Source: Pseudomonas viridiflava
GTDB taxonomy: Bacteria; Pseudomonadota; Gammaproteobacteria; Pseudomonadales; Pseudomonadaceae
Direction of reading: 5' to 3'
DNA: 64,000 bases
Assembly (NCBI RefSeq): GCF_003702045.1
Contig: NZ_RBTP01000012.1
Coordinates: 1-64,000 of the forward strand
The notes under the pieces are model-generated. The model had not been told where the DNA came from. It searched no databases and saw only the letters and a program-made list of their open reading frames with translations. Of this stretch, positions 9,894-18,563 are shown one piece after another (position 1 is the first letter of the stretch; each line of letters begins with the position of its first letter). The translations under genes and the position numbers were made by a program.

Positions 9894-10439
9894 ATGCAGG
9901 CAGACGCACTCACCTGGGGCCACGGCCCGCGCATTCTTGAAGTGTTCCTTGAGCCCACATGCCCGTTTTCGGTCAAGGCTTTTCGCAAGCTCGACACGCT
10001 GCTGGAACAGGCTGGTGACGACCGCCTCACGGTCAAGATCCGACTCCAGTCCCAGCCGTGGCACATGTTTTCCGGGGTTATCGTGCGCTGCATCCTCGCC
10101 GCTTCGACCCTCGAAGGCGGCAAGGACACTGCCAAGGCTGTGATGGCCGCCGTGGCTGCGCATCGCGCCGAGTTCGAGTTCGAACACCACGCCAGCGGGC
10201 CTAATCTGGACGCCACGCCGAACGAGATCATTGCCCGTCTGGAAGGCTACAGCGGCGTGCAGCTGGCCGAAGCCTTTGCGCAGCCCGAGCTTGAACACGT
10301 TATCAAATGGCACTGTAAATACGCCCGCCAGAACGGTATTCATGTGTCCCCGACCTTTATGGTCGACGGTCTGGTGCAGCCTGCCATGAGCAGTGGCGAT
10401 GCGATTGAGCAGTGGCTTTCGCAGCTTGGGTTGAACTGA
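9894..10439 (+). CDS. DsbA-like thioredoxin-fold protein
   Basis: 181 residues behind a good GGAGAA site. The redox motif is CPFS (C23-S26), so the second cysteine of a CxxC is replaced by serine, which points to a monothiol or non-oxidase role. VSPTFMV near residue 151 supplies the cis-proline typical of the thioredoxin fold, with a helical insertion between, as in DsbA/FrnE-like proteins. No signal peptide is visible, so it is probably cytoplasmic. It stands alone between gdhB and a convergent operon. Exact reaction unknown. Confidence 0.75.
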   Translation: MQADALTWGHGPRILEVFLEPTCPFSVKAFRKLDTLLEQAGDDRLTVKIRLQSQPWHMFSGVIVRCILAASTLEGGKDTAKAVMAAVAAHRAEFEFEHHASGPNLDATPNEIIARLEGYSGVQLAEAFAQPELEHVIKWHCKYARQNGIHVSPTFMVDGLVQPAMSSGDAIEQWLSQLGLN

Positions 10440-10466
10440 GATCGCCGCTGGTTGGGCGTCACTGAT

Positions 10467-10898
10467 TCAGAGCTTCATGCCCACCGCTAGCCGGTTGAAT
10501 GCATTCATCAAGGCCACCGCGAGCGTCAGGTCGGAAATTTCGGTGTCGGAAAAGTGCGCTTTGAGGGGTTCGTAAAGCTCATCCGGCGCGCCCTTTTCGC
10601 TGACATGCGTCAGGGTTTCGGCCCATGCCAGCGCAGCGCGCTCGCGTTCGTCGAACAGCTCGCTGATGCGCCAGCCTGCCAGGCAATCGAGTTTCGCCTG
10701 CGACACTTCGCAGCCACGCAAGGTCTGTGAATGTTTGCCCAGACAGAAGGCGCAGCCATTGATCTGCGAGATACGCAAGTACACCAGCTCTACCAGCGGC
10801 AGGCCGAGCGGGCTTTCTTCCAGCGCTTTATTGGTGGCGAGCAAGCCTTGGTAGGCAACAGGTGAAAGGGTGGAGAAGGGCAGTCTGAGTTGGCTCAT
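10467..10898 (-). CDS. Carboxymuconolactone decarboxylase / AhpD-like alkylhydroperoxidase family protein
   Basis: 143 residues. The AhpD signature CAFCLGKHS is at residues 49-57, with C49, C52 and H56 in the expected places, so peroxidase chemistry is plausible. The length suits single-domain members of the family. It is the last gene of a minus-strand unit after an azoreductase (27-nt gap), in line with a redox or electrophile-defence role. The natural reductant and substrate cannot be read from the sequence. Confidence 0.85.
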   Translation of the reverse strand: MSQLRLPFSTLSPVAYQGLLATNKALEESPLGLPLVELVYLRISQINGCAFCLGKHSQTLRGCEVSQAKLDCLAGWRISELFDERERAALAWAETLTHVSEKGAPDELYEPLKAHFSDTEISDLTLAVALMNAFNRLAVGMKL

Positions 10899-10925
10899 GA
10901 TGAAGCTCCAGTGTGAAATTAAGGG

Positions 10926-11546
10926 TCAGGCGCAGGCCGGCGTGCTGAACAGCGGCTGCAAGGCCAGTCGATTGCGAGCCTGCTCCAGCGCGCTGCGAAC
11001 GGCTTCTTCGCCGAACACCAGCCCTTGCAGGTAGATGAAGCCGGTGTCGTACAGCCCCAGCGTGTTGAGCACGACGCGCAGGTAAGACGTCAGAAAGTCC
11101 GGTTGTCTGGCGCGCTCGCCCTGATGGAAGCCGCCCGAACCGACCAGCACATACACAGGCCTGTCCGCCAGCAGACCGGTTTTGCCTTCCGGCCCTGAGC
11201 TGAACGTGCGCTGGATGCGCAGCACGTAGTCAATCCAGAGTTTCAAGGCGGCGGGCACGGTGAAGTTGTGCATCGGCGTGGCGATGATCAGCACATCGCA
11301 GGCTTCCAGTTCGCGGATCAGGGTTTCAGAAACGTCGAACACAGGATCCTCGAAGGGTGTTGGCGTCGTCAGGGCGCGGGCGTAATCCACCCCAAGCGCA
11401 GGCAAAGGTTGTGCGCTCAAATCGCGTTCAGTCAGGGTGATACCCGGATGGCGGGCTCTTAGTGAGTCAATCAGTTCGCCTGCCAGACCATTGGCATGGG
11501 AGGCGAAGCCCTGCGGGCTGGCATTGACCAGCAGCACATTGTTCAT
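10926..11546 (-). CDS. azoR: FMN-dependent NADH-azoreductase (AzoR type)
   Basis: 206 residues with flavodoxin-like fold: phosphate-binding loop LVNASPQGFASHAN at the N-terminus, TPMHNFTVPAALKLWIDYVLR in the middle and LVGSGGFHQGE later, all typical of AzoR/AcpD. These enzymes reduce azo bonds and quinones with NAD(P)H. The start overlaps the stop of the upstream GNAT gene (ATGA), so the two are translationally coupled. Pseudomonads carry several paralogues; the number of this one is not assigned. Confidence 0.85.
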   Translation of the reverse strand: MNNVLLVNASPQGFASHANGLAGELIDSLRARHPGITLTERDLSAQPLPALGVDYARALTTPTPFEDPVFDVSETLIRELEACDVLIIATPMHNFTVPAALKLWIDYVLRIQRTFSSGPEGKTGLLADRPVYVLVGSGGFHQGERARQPDFLTSYLRVVLNTLGLYDTGFIYLQGLVFGEEAVRSALEQARNRLALQPLFSTPACA

Positions 11547-11989
11547 TGTTGATTCCTCGCCCGAAGGTCTTGAGTGAAGTGCATGCCACGGGCCAGCAGC
11601 CCCTGGCGGAAATAGAAGCGTTGCGCCAGGGGCATGTGCAGACCTGTGTCCAGCACCAGGTAATCGCTCTGGCGGCGCAGAGCCTCATCGCGTACGCCAT
11701 TCAGCAGTTGCGCGCCTAGTCCTGAGCGCTGCAACTGCGGACTGATCACCAGATCATCGACGTAGACGAAGCGCCCATAGAGCAGGTTTTCCAGTTCGCG
11801 GTAACCGGCCAGGCCGAAGATTGACTGATCGTTGCGCACCGCCAGCAGGCGATAGCCCTGGTCCATCTGCCTTTGCAATTGGTCGGTGTAACTCTGTACG
11901 TCGGTGAGGTGTGGTCGCAGCATGCACATCAAGGCAAAACTGGCCTGCAAGGCGTAATGGTCTTCGAGGTGTTCGATGATGCCGGTCAT
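11543..11989 (-). CDS. GNAT family N-acetyltransferase
   Basis: 148 residues; acetyl-CoA motif A is QLQRSGLGAQ (residues 85-94), preceded by VDDLVISP on the central strand. First gene of the GNAT-azoR-AhpD-like unit and divergent from the MocR regulator at 12078 across an 88-bp gap, so that regulator is a candidate controller. Substrate unknown. Confidence 0.82.
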   Translation of the reverse strand: MTGIIEHLEDHYALQASFALMCMLRPHLTDVQSYTDQLQRQMDQGYRLLAVRNDQSIFGLAGYRELENLLYGRFVYVDDLVISPQLQRSGLGAQLLNGVRDEALRRQSDYLVLDTGLHMPLAQRFYFRQGLLARGMHFTQDLRARNQQ

Positions 11990-12077
11990 GCCCGTTATCC
12001 GTAGTGCAGATGAGGGCTTACTTTAAGTGGGCAATGACATAGTCTATAGAGCCAAAAATTGAACAAACGACTAGGCC

Positions 12078-13481
12078 ATGCGGATTTCCTTCGAGCTTGA
12101 TCGCAACCACTCGGCCCCGATCTATCGCCAGTTGTATCGGCGCTTTCGCGAATGCATGACCGACGGGCGCCTGCGCCCTGGCGACCGGGTGCCCTCCGTC
12201 CGGGCGCTCGCCGCCGAGCTGAACCTGGCACGTGGTACCGTGGAGGCGTCCTACCAGTTGCTGATTGGCGAGGGTTACCTGATCCCGCGCGGTCCGGCCG
12301 GGACCATCGTTTCTGCGCAACCGAAGGTGCATGTTGCGCCGGTCACTCAGGCGAAGGTCGAGCCCAGGGTTCATCAGGCGATTCATAGCGGCACCGCACC
12401 GCTCGCCTTGCAGATGGGATTGCCTGCACTGGATGCGTTTCCCCGAAAGCTCTGGACCCGACTGGCCAGCCGTCAATTGCGTCAGAGCGGTCCTGAGGGT
12501 CTGGTTTACCCGGGCGCGCAAGGGCATGGGCCACTGCGCACGGCCATCTCCCGCTATCTGGGCATTTCCCGAGGTATCACCTGCGGGCCCGAGCAGGTGT
12601 TTGTCTGCGCGGGGTATCGTGCCTGCCTCGACCTGATCAGCCACACGTTAATGGAACACGGCGATGCCTGCTGGGTAGAGGATCCCGGTTACTTCATGGC
12701 GCGCAATACCCTGAAACAGGCAGGCGCCCATCTGGTGCCTGTTCCGGTGGATGGCGGTGGGCTCGACGTCGCGCACGGTATCGCTCAGGCGTCGGATGCA
12801 CGATTTGCAGTAGTCACCCTGACTCACCAGAGCCCCTTGGGCATGCCCTTGAGCCTTGCGCGTCGGCTGGCACTGCTGGACTGGGCCAATCGCCAGGGCA
12901 GTTGGATCATTGAGGACGACTATGACAGCGAATACCGTTATCTCGGGAAGCCGTTGCCTGCACTCAGGAGTCTGGATGAGCAGGGTCGCGTGCTCTACAC
13001 CGGCACTTTCAGCAAGGTGTTGTTTCCGGGTTTACGCCTGGCTTATCTGGTGGTACCGCCTGAGCAGGTCGCGGCATTCGTGTTTCAGGCGGACCGTCTG
13101 CAAAACCATTGCCCGCTGCTGCTGCAGGCTACGGTTGCCACTTTTCTGGATGAAGGCCACTTCGCGCGGCACTTGAACAAGATGCGCAGTCTTTATGCCC
13201 ATCGCCGCCAATGGCTGATCGATGCGTTGCATCATCAGTTCGGCGAACGCTTACACATCGACTTGCAGGCGGGTGGTATGCATGTTGTGGCTGTTCTAAA
13301 GGAGGGCGATGACCAGGACATCACCCAGCGCGCCCGTGCGTTCGGGCTGGCTATCGAGCCATTGTCGAAATGGCATCTGCAAACGACGCCGCGTCAGGGG
13401 CTGGTCATGTGCTTTACCAATGTTGTCAGTCCAGAGCAGGCACAGGAGCTGGTTGCGCGGTTGACGCACGCGTTTTCATGA
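12078..13481 (+). CDS. MocR family (GntR-HTH / aminotransferase fusion) transcriptional regulator
   Basis: 467 residues. The N-terminal winged HTH is GntR-like (SAPIYRQLYRRFRE, RPGDRVPSVRALAAELNLARGTVEASY). It is joined to an aminotransferase class I fold with IEDDYDSEYRY and the PLP lysine in GTFSKVLFPGLR. MocR proteins sense PLP or amino-compounds. It is divergent from the GNAT-azoR unit; the shared 88-bp interval should hold its operator, but I see no clear dyad. Regulation of the neighbouring operon is inferred. Confidence 0.9.
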   Translation: MRISFELDRNHSAPIYRQLYRRFRECMTDGRLRPGDRVPSVRALAAELNLARGTVEASYQLLIGEGYLIPRGPAGTIVSAQPKVHVAPVTQAKVEPRVHQAIHSGTAPLALQMGLPALDAFPRKLWTRLASRQLRQSGPEGLVYPGAQGHGPLRTAISRYLGISRGITCGPEQVFVCAGYRACLDLISHTLMEHGDACWVEDPGYFMARNTLKQAGAHLVPVPVDGGGLDVAHGIAQASDARFAVVTLTHQSPLGMPLSLARRLALLDWANRQGSWIIEDDYDSEYRYLGKPLPALRSLDEQGRVLYTGTFSKVLFPGLRLAYLVVPPEQVAAFVFQADRLQNHCPLLLQATVATFLDEGHFARHLNKMRSLYAHRRQWLIDALHHQFGERLHIDLQAGGMHVVAVLKEGDDQDITQRARAFGLAIEPLSKWHLQTTPRQGLVMCFTNVVSPEQAQELVARLTHAFS

Positions 13482-13558
13482 CGGCAGGTCCTGAATTGGT
13501 TTGTTTGTCGATGTGACGCGCAGCGTTGGGGCACGATCAGTCTCAACCCATCACCGAT

Positions 13559-13607
13559 CGTTCCTCACGCTCCAGCGTGGGAATACCTTTCTGGACGCTC
13601 CGCGTCC
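13559..13607. repeat. Pseudomonas repeat of the CGTTCC-CACGCT / AGCGTGGGAA type
   Basis: TTCC-CACGCT and AGCGTG-GGAA form one hairpin and GGACGCTCCGCGTCC a second palindrome immediately after. This two-hairpin repeat is a common intergenic element in Pseudomonas and is distinct from the GTGGGAGC REPs elsewhere in the window. It lies between the convergent MocR gene and acnB. Confidence 0.6.
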
Positions 13608-13633
13608 GCTTTTTCTGCTTTATTGAAGGTATA

Positions 13634-13663
13634 AAAAACCCCGCACAAGGCGGGGTTCTTTCA
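13634..13663 (-). terminator. Intrinsic terminator of acnB
   Basis: Read on the minus strand: stem AACCCCGCC / GCGGGGTT with a short TTGT-type loop, then TTTTTTAT, starting 17 nt after the acnB stop. Confidence 0.88.
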
Positions 13664-13679
13664 ATGCTGTGTTTCGCTA

Positions 13680-16280
13680 TTACGCTTGAACGACCGGGAT
13701 GTTGGCGTTCGCTGCGGCTTCACGGAACTCGGCGATCTGATCGAAGCTCAGGTAGCGGTACACGTCCGCTGCCATCGTGTCGATCTGCTGGGCGTAACCC
13801 ATGTACTCCTCGACGGTCGGCAGGCGACCCAGGATCGATGCGACAGACGCCAGTTCGGCCGAGGCCAGGTAGACGTTCGCGCCGTCGCCCAGACGGTTCG
13901 GGAAGTTACGGGTCGACGTCGACACAACGGTCGAGTTCGGTTCTACGCGTGCCTGGTTACCCATGCACAGCGAGCAGCCCGGCATTTCCATGCGCGCGCC
14001 AGCCTTGCCGTAGATGCCGTAGTAGCCTTCTTCGGTCAACTGATGAGCATCCATCTTGGTTGGCGGCGACAGCCACAGGCGTGTCGGCAACTGGCCTTTG
14101 ACCTTGTCCAGCAACTTGCCCGCAGCGCGGAAGTGGCCGATGTTGGTCATGCAGGAACCGATGAACACTTCGTCGATCTTCTCGCCCTGTACCGAAGACA
14201 GCAGGCGTGCATCGTCCGGGTCGTTCGGTGCGCAGAGCACAGGCTCTTTGACGTCGGCCAGGTCGATCTCGATGATCTCAGCGTACTCGGCGTCCTTGTC
14301 GGCTTCCAGCAGCTCAGGGTTGGCAACCCAGGCTTCCATCGCCTGAGCACGACGCTCCAGGGTGCGAGGATCACCGTAACCTTGTTCGATCATCCAGCGC
14401 AGCAGGGTGATGTTGGAGTTCAGGTATTCGATGATCGGCTCTTTGGCCAGCTTGATGGTGCAGCCTGCAGCCGAACGTTCGGCCGATGCGTCGGACAGCT
14501 CGAAGGCCTGCTCGATGCTCAGGTTGTCCAGGCCTTCGATTTCCAGGATGCGGCCGGAGAACGCGTTCTTCTTGCCTTTCTTCTCTACGGTCAGCAGGCC
14601 AGCCTGAATCGCGTAGTAAGGAATGGCGTGAACCAGGTCGCGCAATGTGATGCCAGGTTGCATCTTGCCTTTGAAGCGAACCAGGATCGATTCAGGCATG
14701 TCCAGCGGCATGACGCCGGTGGCCGCAGCGAACGCAACCAGACCGGAACCGGCCGGGAAGGAAATGCCGATCGGGAAGCGGGTGTGCGAGTCGCCACCGG
14801 TGCCGACGGTGTCCGGCAGCAGCATGCGGTTCAGCCAGCTGTGGATGATGCCGTCGCCCGGACGCAGTGAAACGCCGCCACGGGTCATGATGAAGTCAGG
14901 CAGCGTGTGGTGCGTCTTGACGTCGATCGGCTTTGGATAGGCAGCGGTGTGGCAGAAGGACTGCATGACCAGATCGGTCGAGAAGCCCAGGCACGCCAGG
15001 TCTTTCAGCTCGTCGCGGGTCATCGGGCCAGTGGTGTCCTGGGAACCGACGGTGGTCATTTTCGGTTCGCAGTAGGTGCCCGGACGGATACCTTCCACGC
15101 CGCACGCCTTGCCGACCATCTTCTGCGCCAGGGTGAAACCCTTGGTGCTTTCGGCTGGCTGATCAGGCGTCTTGAACAGGTCGAAGGCTGGCAGGCCCAG
15201 TTCGGCGCGAGCCTTGCTGGTCAGGCCACGGCCAATGATCAGCGGGATACGGCCACCGGCACGGACTTCGTCCAACAGCACCGGAGTCTTCATTTCGAAG
15301 GTGGTGATGACCTCGTCGCTGTCGTGCTTGCAGACCTTGCCAGCGTACGGGTAAACGTCGATCACATCGCCCATGTTGATGTTCGAGACATCGAATTCGA
15401 TCGGCAGGGCGCCTGCGTCTTCCATCGTGTTGTAGAAGATCGGAGCGATCTTGCTGCCGAAGCAGAAGCCGCCAGCGCGCTTGTTCGGCACGTAAGGCAC
15501 GTCGTCGCCGAAGAACCACAGTACCGAGTTGGTCGCCGATTTACGCGAGGAACCGGTACCGACCACGTCACCGACGTAAGCGATAGGGAAGCCCTGGCCG
15601 CGCATTTCTTCGATCTGCTTCATCGGGCCGATGGAGCCCTGTACGTCTGGAACGATGCCTTCACGGGCCATTTTCAGCATGGCCAGTGCGTGCAACGGGA
15701 TGTCTGGACGCGACCAGGCATCAGGCGCAGGGGACAGGTCGTCGGTGTTGGTTTCGCCAGTGACCTTGAAGACGCGCAGGCTGATCTTGTCGGCCAGAGT
15801 AGGACGCTTCTTGAACCACTCGCCGTCAGCCCAGGATTGCAGAACTTCTTTGGCGTGAGCGTTGCCGCTCTTGGCTTTTTCGGCCACGTCGTGAAAGGCG
15901 TCGAACATCAGCAGCGTGTGCTTGAGCTGTTCGGCAGCGACCGGTGCCAGGGTGGCGTCGTCGAGCAGGTCAACCAGCGTGACGATGTTGTAGCCACCCT
16001 GCATGGTGCCCAACAGTTCGGTTGCGCGTTTTTTGTCGATCAAGGGAGAAGTGGCTTCCCCCTTGGCCAGGGCAGACAGGAAACCGGCCTTGACGTAGGC
16101 AGCCTCGTCAACGCCTGGTGGAACGCGATTGGTGATCAGGTCGACAAGGAAAGCTTCTTCGCCAGCCGGAGGATTTTTCAGCAGCTCAATGACGCCTGCG
16201 GTTTGTTCGGCGTTAAGCGGCTGGGGCACGATACCCTGGGCGGCACGCTCTTCGATGTGTTTACGGTAGGCTTCAAGCAC
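13680..16280 (-). CDS. acnB: Aconitate hydratase B
   Basis: 866 residues from a GTG start ([17 protein letters not shown]), behind GAGGGTAA; the frame is open further upstream but family alignment and the ribosome site support the GTG. AcnB interconverts citrate and isocitrate in the TCA cycle and can also methylisocitrate-cycle intermediates. The Fe-S cysteines are visible in IGSCMTN and in PGCSLCMGN, and the substrate-side [10 protein letters not shown] is intact. It is convergent with the MocR gene and has its own terminator. The leader contains one arm of a long inverted repeat (16395-16534). Confidence 0.97.
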   Translation of the reverse strand: MLEAYRKHIEERAAQGIVPQPLNAEQTAGVIELLKNPPAGEEAFLVDLITNRVPPGVDEAAYVKAGFLSALAKGEATSPLIDKKRATELLGTMQGGYNIVTLVDLLDDATLAPVAAEQLKHTLLMFDAFHDVAEKAKSGNAHAKEVLQSWADGEWFKKRPTLADKISLRVFKVTGETNTDDLSPAPDAWSRPDIPLHALAMLKMAREGIVPDVQGSIGPMKQIEEMRGQGFPIAYVGDVVGTGSSRKSATNSVLWFFGDDVPYVPNKRAGGFCFGSKIAPIFYNTMEDAGALPIEFDVSNINMGDVIDVYPYAGKVCKHDSDEVITTFEMKTPVLLDEVRAGGRIPLIIGRGLTSKARAELGLPAFDLFKTPDQPAESTKGFTLAQKMVGKACGVEGIRPGTYCEPKMTTVGSQDTTGPMTRDELKDLACLGFSTDLVMQSFCHTAAYPKPIDVKTHHTLPDFIMTRGGVSLRPGDGIIHSWLNRMLLPDTVGTGGDSHTRFPIGISFPAGSGLVAFAAATGVMPLDMPESILVRFKGKMQPGITLRDLVHAIPYYAIQAGLLTVEKKGKKNAFSGRILEIEGLDNLSIEQAFELSDASAERSAAGCTIKLAKEPIIEYLNSNITLLRWMIEQGYGDPRTLERRAQAMEAWVANPELLEADKDAEYAEIIEIDLADVKEPVLCAPNDPDDARLLSSVQGEKIDEVFIGSCMTNIGHFRAAGKLLDKVKGQLPTRLWLSPPTKMDAHQLTEEGYYGIYGKAGARMEMPGCSLCMGNQARVEPNSTVVSTSTRNFPNRLGDGANVYLASAELASVASILGRLPTVEEYMGYAQQIDTMAADVYRYLSFDQIAEFREAAANANIPVVQA

Positions 16281-16394
16281 AGTATTACCCTCATCAGTGG
16301 TCCCAAATGGGTGTCCGGGACGCTCATCCAGAAATTGTCCGTACCCACGCAAGACTTTAGAGCCTTGTTGGCAGGGTGTCGGCAATTCCTAACA

Positions 16395-16534
16395 GAAGCT
16401 GTTTTCAAAGTTTTACGCCTGCAGGACGGGGAGGAGAGGCGGCCGACACGGCCATTCGTGATGAGGGAATGGCCTGTCGACGCCGCACTGCGGGATTAAC
16501 TTGACTGTGCTCGTGACGCTTTGAAAACAGCTTC
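16395..16534. repeat. 140-bp segment bounded by perfect 16-bp inverted repeats
   Basis: GAAGCTGTTTTCAAAG at 16395-16410 is repeated exactly in inverse orientation at 16519-16534, with 108 bp between. The interior is GC-rich and noncoding. It could be a small MITE-like insertion or a pair of distant operator sites. No clear target duplication flanks it. Confidence 0.7.
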
Positions 16535-16617
16535 CAACGGACATTGGCGCCTTAAAAGGCTCGCTGATTCTACGGCAAATCTGAACTAAAGGTAAGTTAG
16601 CCCCTACATGTTCGGGG

Positions 16618-16654
16618 GTGAAAGTGCTTAGACAAAGGACTAATATGAGTCCTT
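16618..16654 (+). promoter_or_regulatory. Probable sigma-70 promoter with dyad over the -10
   Basis: GTGAAA (16618) and TAATAT (16641) are separated by 17 bp. The dyad AAGGACT (16635-16641) / AGTCCTT (16648-16654) brackets the -10, so it may be a repressor site. Distance to the ATG at 16682 is suitable. Confidence 0.45.
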
Positions 16655-16681
16655 GTTTCGCCTGCCCAAGCCCCGCCAGCC

Positions 16682-17152
16682 ATGCCTGATCACATCATCA
16701 AAACACCCTGCGTCGGCCTTTGCTCCACTGTTTACGGGGATTTGGTGTGCCGTGGCTGCAAACGCTTCCATCACGAAGTCATCCACTGGAATGGTTACAA
16801 CGAAGACGAAAAAAGAGCCGTCTGGTTGCGTCTGGAACAATTGCTGGTTCAGGTGATGACCGCCAAGCTCGAAATTTTCGATGTCGACAAGCTGCGGTTA
16901 CAGCTCACCCAGCGCAAGATCCGCTTCGTGCCCCACCAGTCCGAATATTGCTGGGCGTATCAATTGATCGCGCGCGGTGCCAGGGTCATCAGCCAGGTTG
17001 AAGCCTACGGATTCGTGTTGTTACCCGAATTTCGTAACTGGTCACTGCCGGAATTGCGCGATGCGATCGACCGGGAATTCTTCCTGCTTTCCGAAGCGCA
17101 CTATCAGCGTTATATAGCGCCGGGCTTTCTCAGGGACGCTTTCGGCGCCTGA
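16682..17152 (+). CDS. DUF1289 domain-containing protein
   Basis: 156 residues. The DUF1289 zinc-knuckle-like cysteine set is at C10, C14, C23 and C26 (TPCVGLC...VCRGCKR), followed by the conserved RFHHEVIHWN. The domain fills the first 60 residues; the C-terminal 90 residues are an extension with no family I recognise, seen in Pseudomonas homologues. It precedes miaE by 81 nt on the same strand. Function unknown. Confidence 0.82.
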   Translation: MPDHIIKTPCVGLCSTVYGDLVCRGCKRFHHEVIHWNGYNEDEKRAVWLRLEQLLVQVMTAKLEIFDVDKLRLQLTQRKIRFVPHQSEYCWAYQLIARGARVISQVEAYGFVLLPEFRNWSLPELRDAIDREFFLLSEAHYQRYIAPGFLRDAFGA

Positions 17153-17233
17153 TCCGCTTCGCGCTTTTGTCTCGCGGGACGTCCACAGCCCTCGTATAAT
17201 GCCCGGCTTTGCCTCCCCGCCATCTGTGAGCCT

Positions 17234-17845
17234 ATGTACCCGATCCCTGAAATCGAAGCCTTTCTGCTTTGCCGTACGCCTGACAGTTGGGTTCAGGCTG
17301 CATTGCGCAACCTCGACATCCTGTTGATCGACCACGCGAACAACGAGAAGAAAGCGGCCGGGGCGGCGTTTCAGTTCATGTTCCAGTACAACGACAAGTT
17401 CGACCTGTTGGCCAAGATGTCGCGGCTGGCTCGCGAGGAGCTGCGTCATTTCGAGCAGGTGATCAGCATCATCCGCAAGCGCCAGATTCCGCTGGTCAAT
17501 ATCAGCTCGGCGCGTTATGCCGGGGCATTGCGCAAGTTGGTGCGCAATCACAACCCTTACCGGTTGACCGATGCGCTGGTGGTAGGGGCTTTTGTTGAAG
17601 CCCGGTCCTGCGAACGCTTTGCCGCGCTGGTGCCCCACTTGGATGAAGACCTGGCCAAGTTCTACGGCAGCCTGCTCAAGTCCGAGTCACGGCATTTTCA
17701 GGATTATCTGAAGCTGGCTTATACCTATGGCGACAGGGCGGACGTGGACGCCAAGATCGAAGAAATTCGTCTGGCCGAGCGGGAGCTGATCGAGAGCCCT
17801 GACGAAGAGTTCCGTTTTCACAGTGGTGTACCTGTCGCTGCCTGA
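17234..17845 (+). CDS. miaE: tRNA-(ms2io6A) hydroxylase
   Basis: 203 residues. MiaE is a non-haem diiron enzyme that hydroxylates the isopentenyl group of ms2i6A at position 37 of tRNAs reading UNN codons. The carboxylate/histidine ligands are visible as two ExxH pairs, REELRHFEQV and SESRHFQDY, plus glutamates in NNEKKAAG and VEARSCERF. Length and N-terminal IEAFLLCRTP match the family. A strong terminator follows at 17875. Confidence 0.93.
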   Translation: MYPIPEIEAFLLCRTPDSWVQAALRNLDILLIDHANNEKKAAGAAFQFMFQYNDKFDLLAKMSRLAREELRHFEQVISIIRKRQIPLVNISSARYAGALRKLVRNHNPYRLTDALVVGAFVEARSCERFAALVPHLDEDLAKFYGSLLKSESRHFQDYLKLAYTYGDRADVDAKIEEIRLAERELIESPDEEFRFHSGVPVAA

Positions 17846-17874
17846 TCCAGCGTGCAGCTCCCGGCAGCGACAAG

Positions 17875-17908
17875 AAAAACGACCGCCTAACCAGCGGTCG
17901 TTTTTTTA
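17875..17908 (+). terminator. Intrinsic terminator of miaE
   Basis: Stem AACGACCGC / GCGGTCGTT with a TAACCA loop and a seven-T tract, about 30 nt after the stop. Confidence 0.93.
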
Positions 17909-17938
17909 TGTCTATTTAGCAAGCAAGCTAACAAATGC

Positions 17939-17989
17939 TTTGACAATGGCTGTCTAGGCAGTAATATTTTGTAATCACTGCTTAGGCAG
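17939..17989 (+). promoter_or_regulatory. emrR promoter with two MarR-type operator boxes
   Basis: Perfect -35 TTGACA (17939-17944), 17-bp spacer, -10 TAATAT (17962-17967). Box 1 CTGTCTAGGCAG (17950-17961) fills the spacer; box 2 CTGCTTAGGCAG (17978-17989) lies just after the expected start of transcription. Both are near-palindromes, match at 10 of 12 positions and are 28 bp apart. The layout predicts autorepression by the MarR protein encoded next. Confidence 0.8.
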
Positions 17990-18005
17990 CTTTCTGGGTG
18001 GTCAC

Positions 18006-18491
18006 TTGAAACATTTCAGTCCTGAGAACTTCGACTCCAGCCTGATCGGGCTGCTGGTCGGCCGTACCAATGCGCTGAAAGACCGCATGCTGGACAAGTA
18101 CCTGCTGCCTTACGACGTCACGTTCGCGCAGTTCAAGGTGCTGATCATCATTGCTCAGTTTTCGACCGATACGCCGGTGGAGTTGTGTCGGCACCTGTCG
18201 CTGGACAGTGGTTCGATGACTCGCATGCTGGATCGCCTGGAACAGAAAGAACTGATCGTACGCACTCGTTCCGAAACCGATCGCCGTCAGGTGCATGTCG
18301 CCTTGACGCCGCAGGGACAGACGCTATCGGATCTGTTGCCGCAGATTGGTGCCGATGCGATGAACGACACCTTCGCCGCCCTCGACACCGAGGAAGTGGA
18401 GGCTTTGCGCCGGATTCTGACCAAGGTCCTGGTCGCCGCCGATGATCACATCACCCTGACTCGCCTGAGCTTTAACGGCAAAGGCAAATAA
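18006..18491 (+). CDS. emrR: MarR family transcriptional repressor of the emrAB pump
   Basis: 161 residues from a TTG start giving MKHFSPENF, the N-terminus typical of Pseudomonas homologues; no ATG is available at the right distance. The winged helix reads VELCRHLSLDSGSMTRMLDRLE, with wing SETDRRQVHVALTPQG. First gene of the emrR-emrA-emrB operon, 72 nt before emrA. Control of its own promoter is inferred from the two boxes at 17950 and 17978. Inducers in the family are small phenolics and similar lipophilic compounds; the one used here is unknown. Confidence 0.88.
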   Translation: MKHFSPENFDSSLIGLLVGRTNALKDRMLDKYLLPYDVTFAQFKVLIIIAQFSTDTPVELCRHLSLDSGSMTRMLDRLEQKELIVRTRSETDRRQVHVALTPQGQTLSDLLPQIGADAMNDTFAALDTEEVEALRRILTKVLVAADDHITLTRLSFNGKGK

Positions 18492-18563
18492 ATACGAGCA
18501 CGAAGTTGGGGTGGCCCCTCTGGCCGGACCTCAGCCGTATTGCCGACTTGAAGGTAATTTGTC

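Larger units (their letters stand above)
16281..16681. other. acnB / DUF1289 divergent intergenic region
   Basis: 401 bases without a gene. It contains the perfect 16-bp inverted repeat pair at 16395-16410 and 16519-16534 and a probable promoter with overlapping dyad at 16618-16654 for the plus-strand gene. The acnB promoter must lie between 16281 and about 16400 or inside the repeat-bounded segment; no consensus boxes were convincing. Confidence 0.5.
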
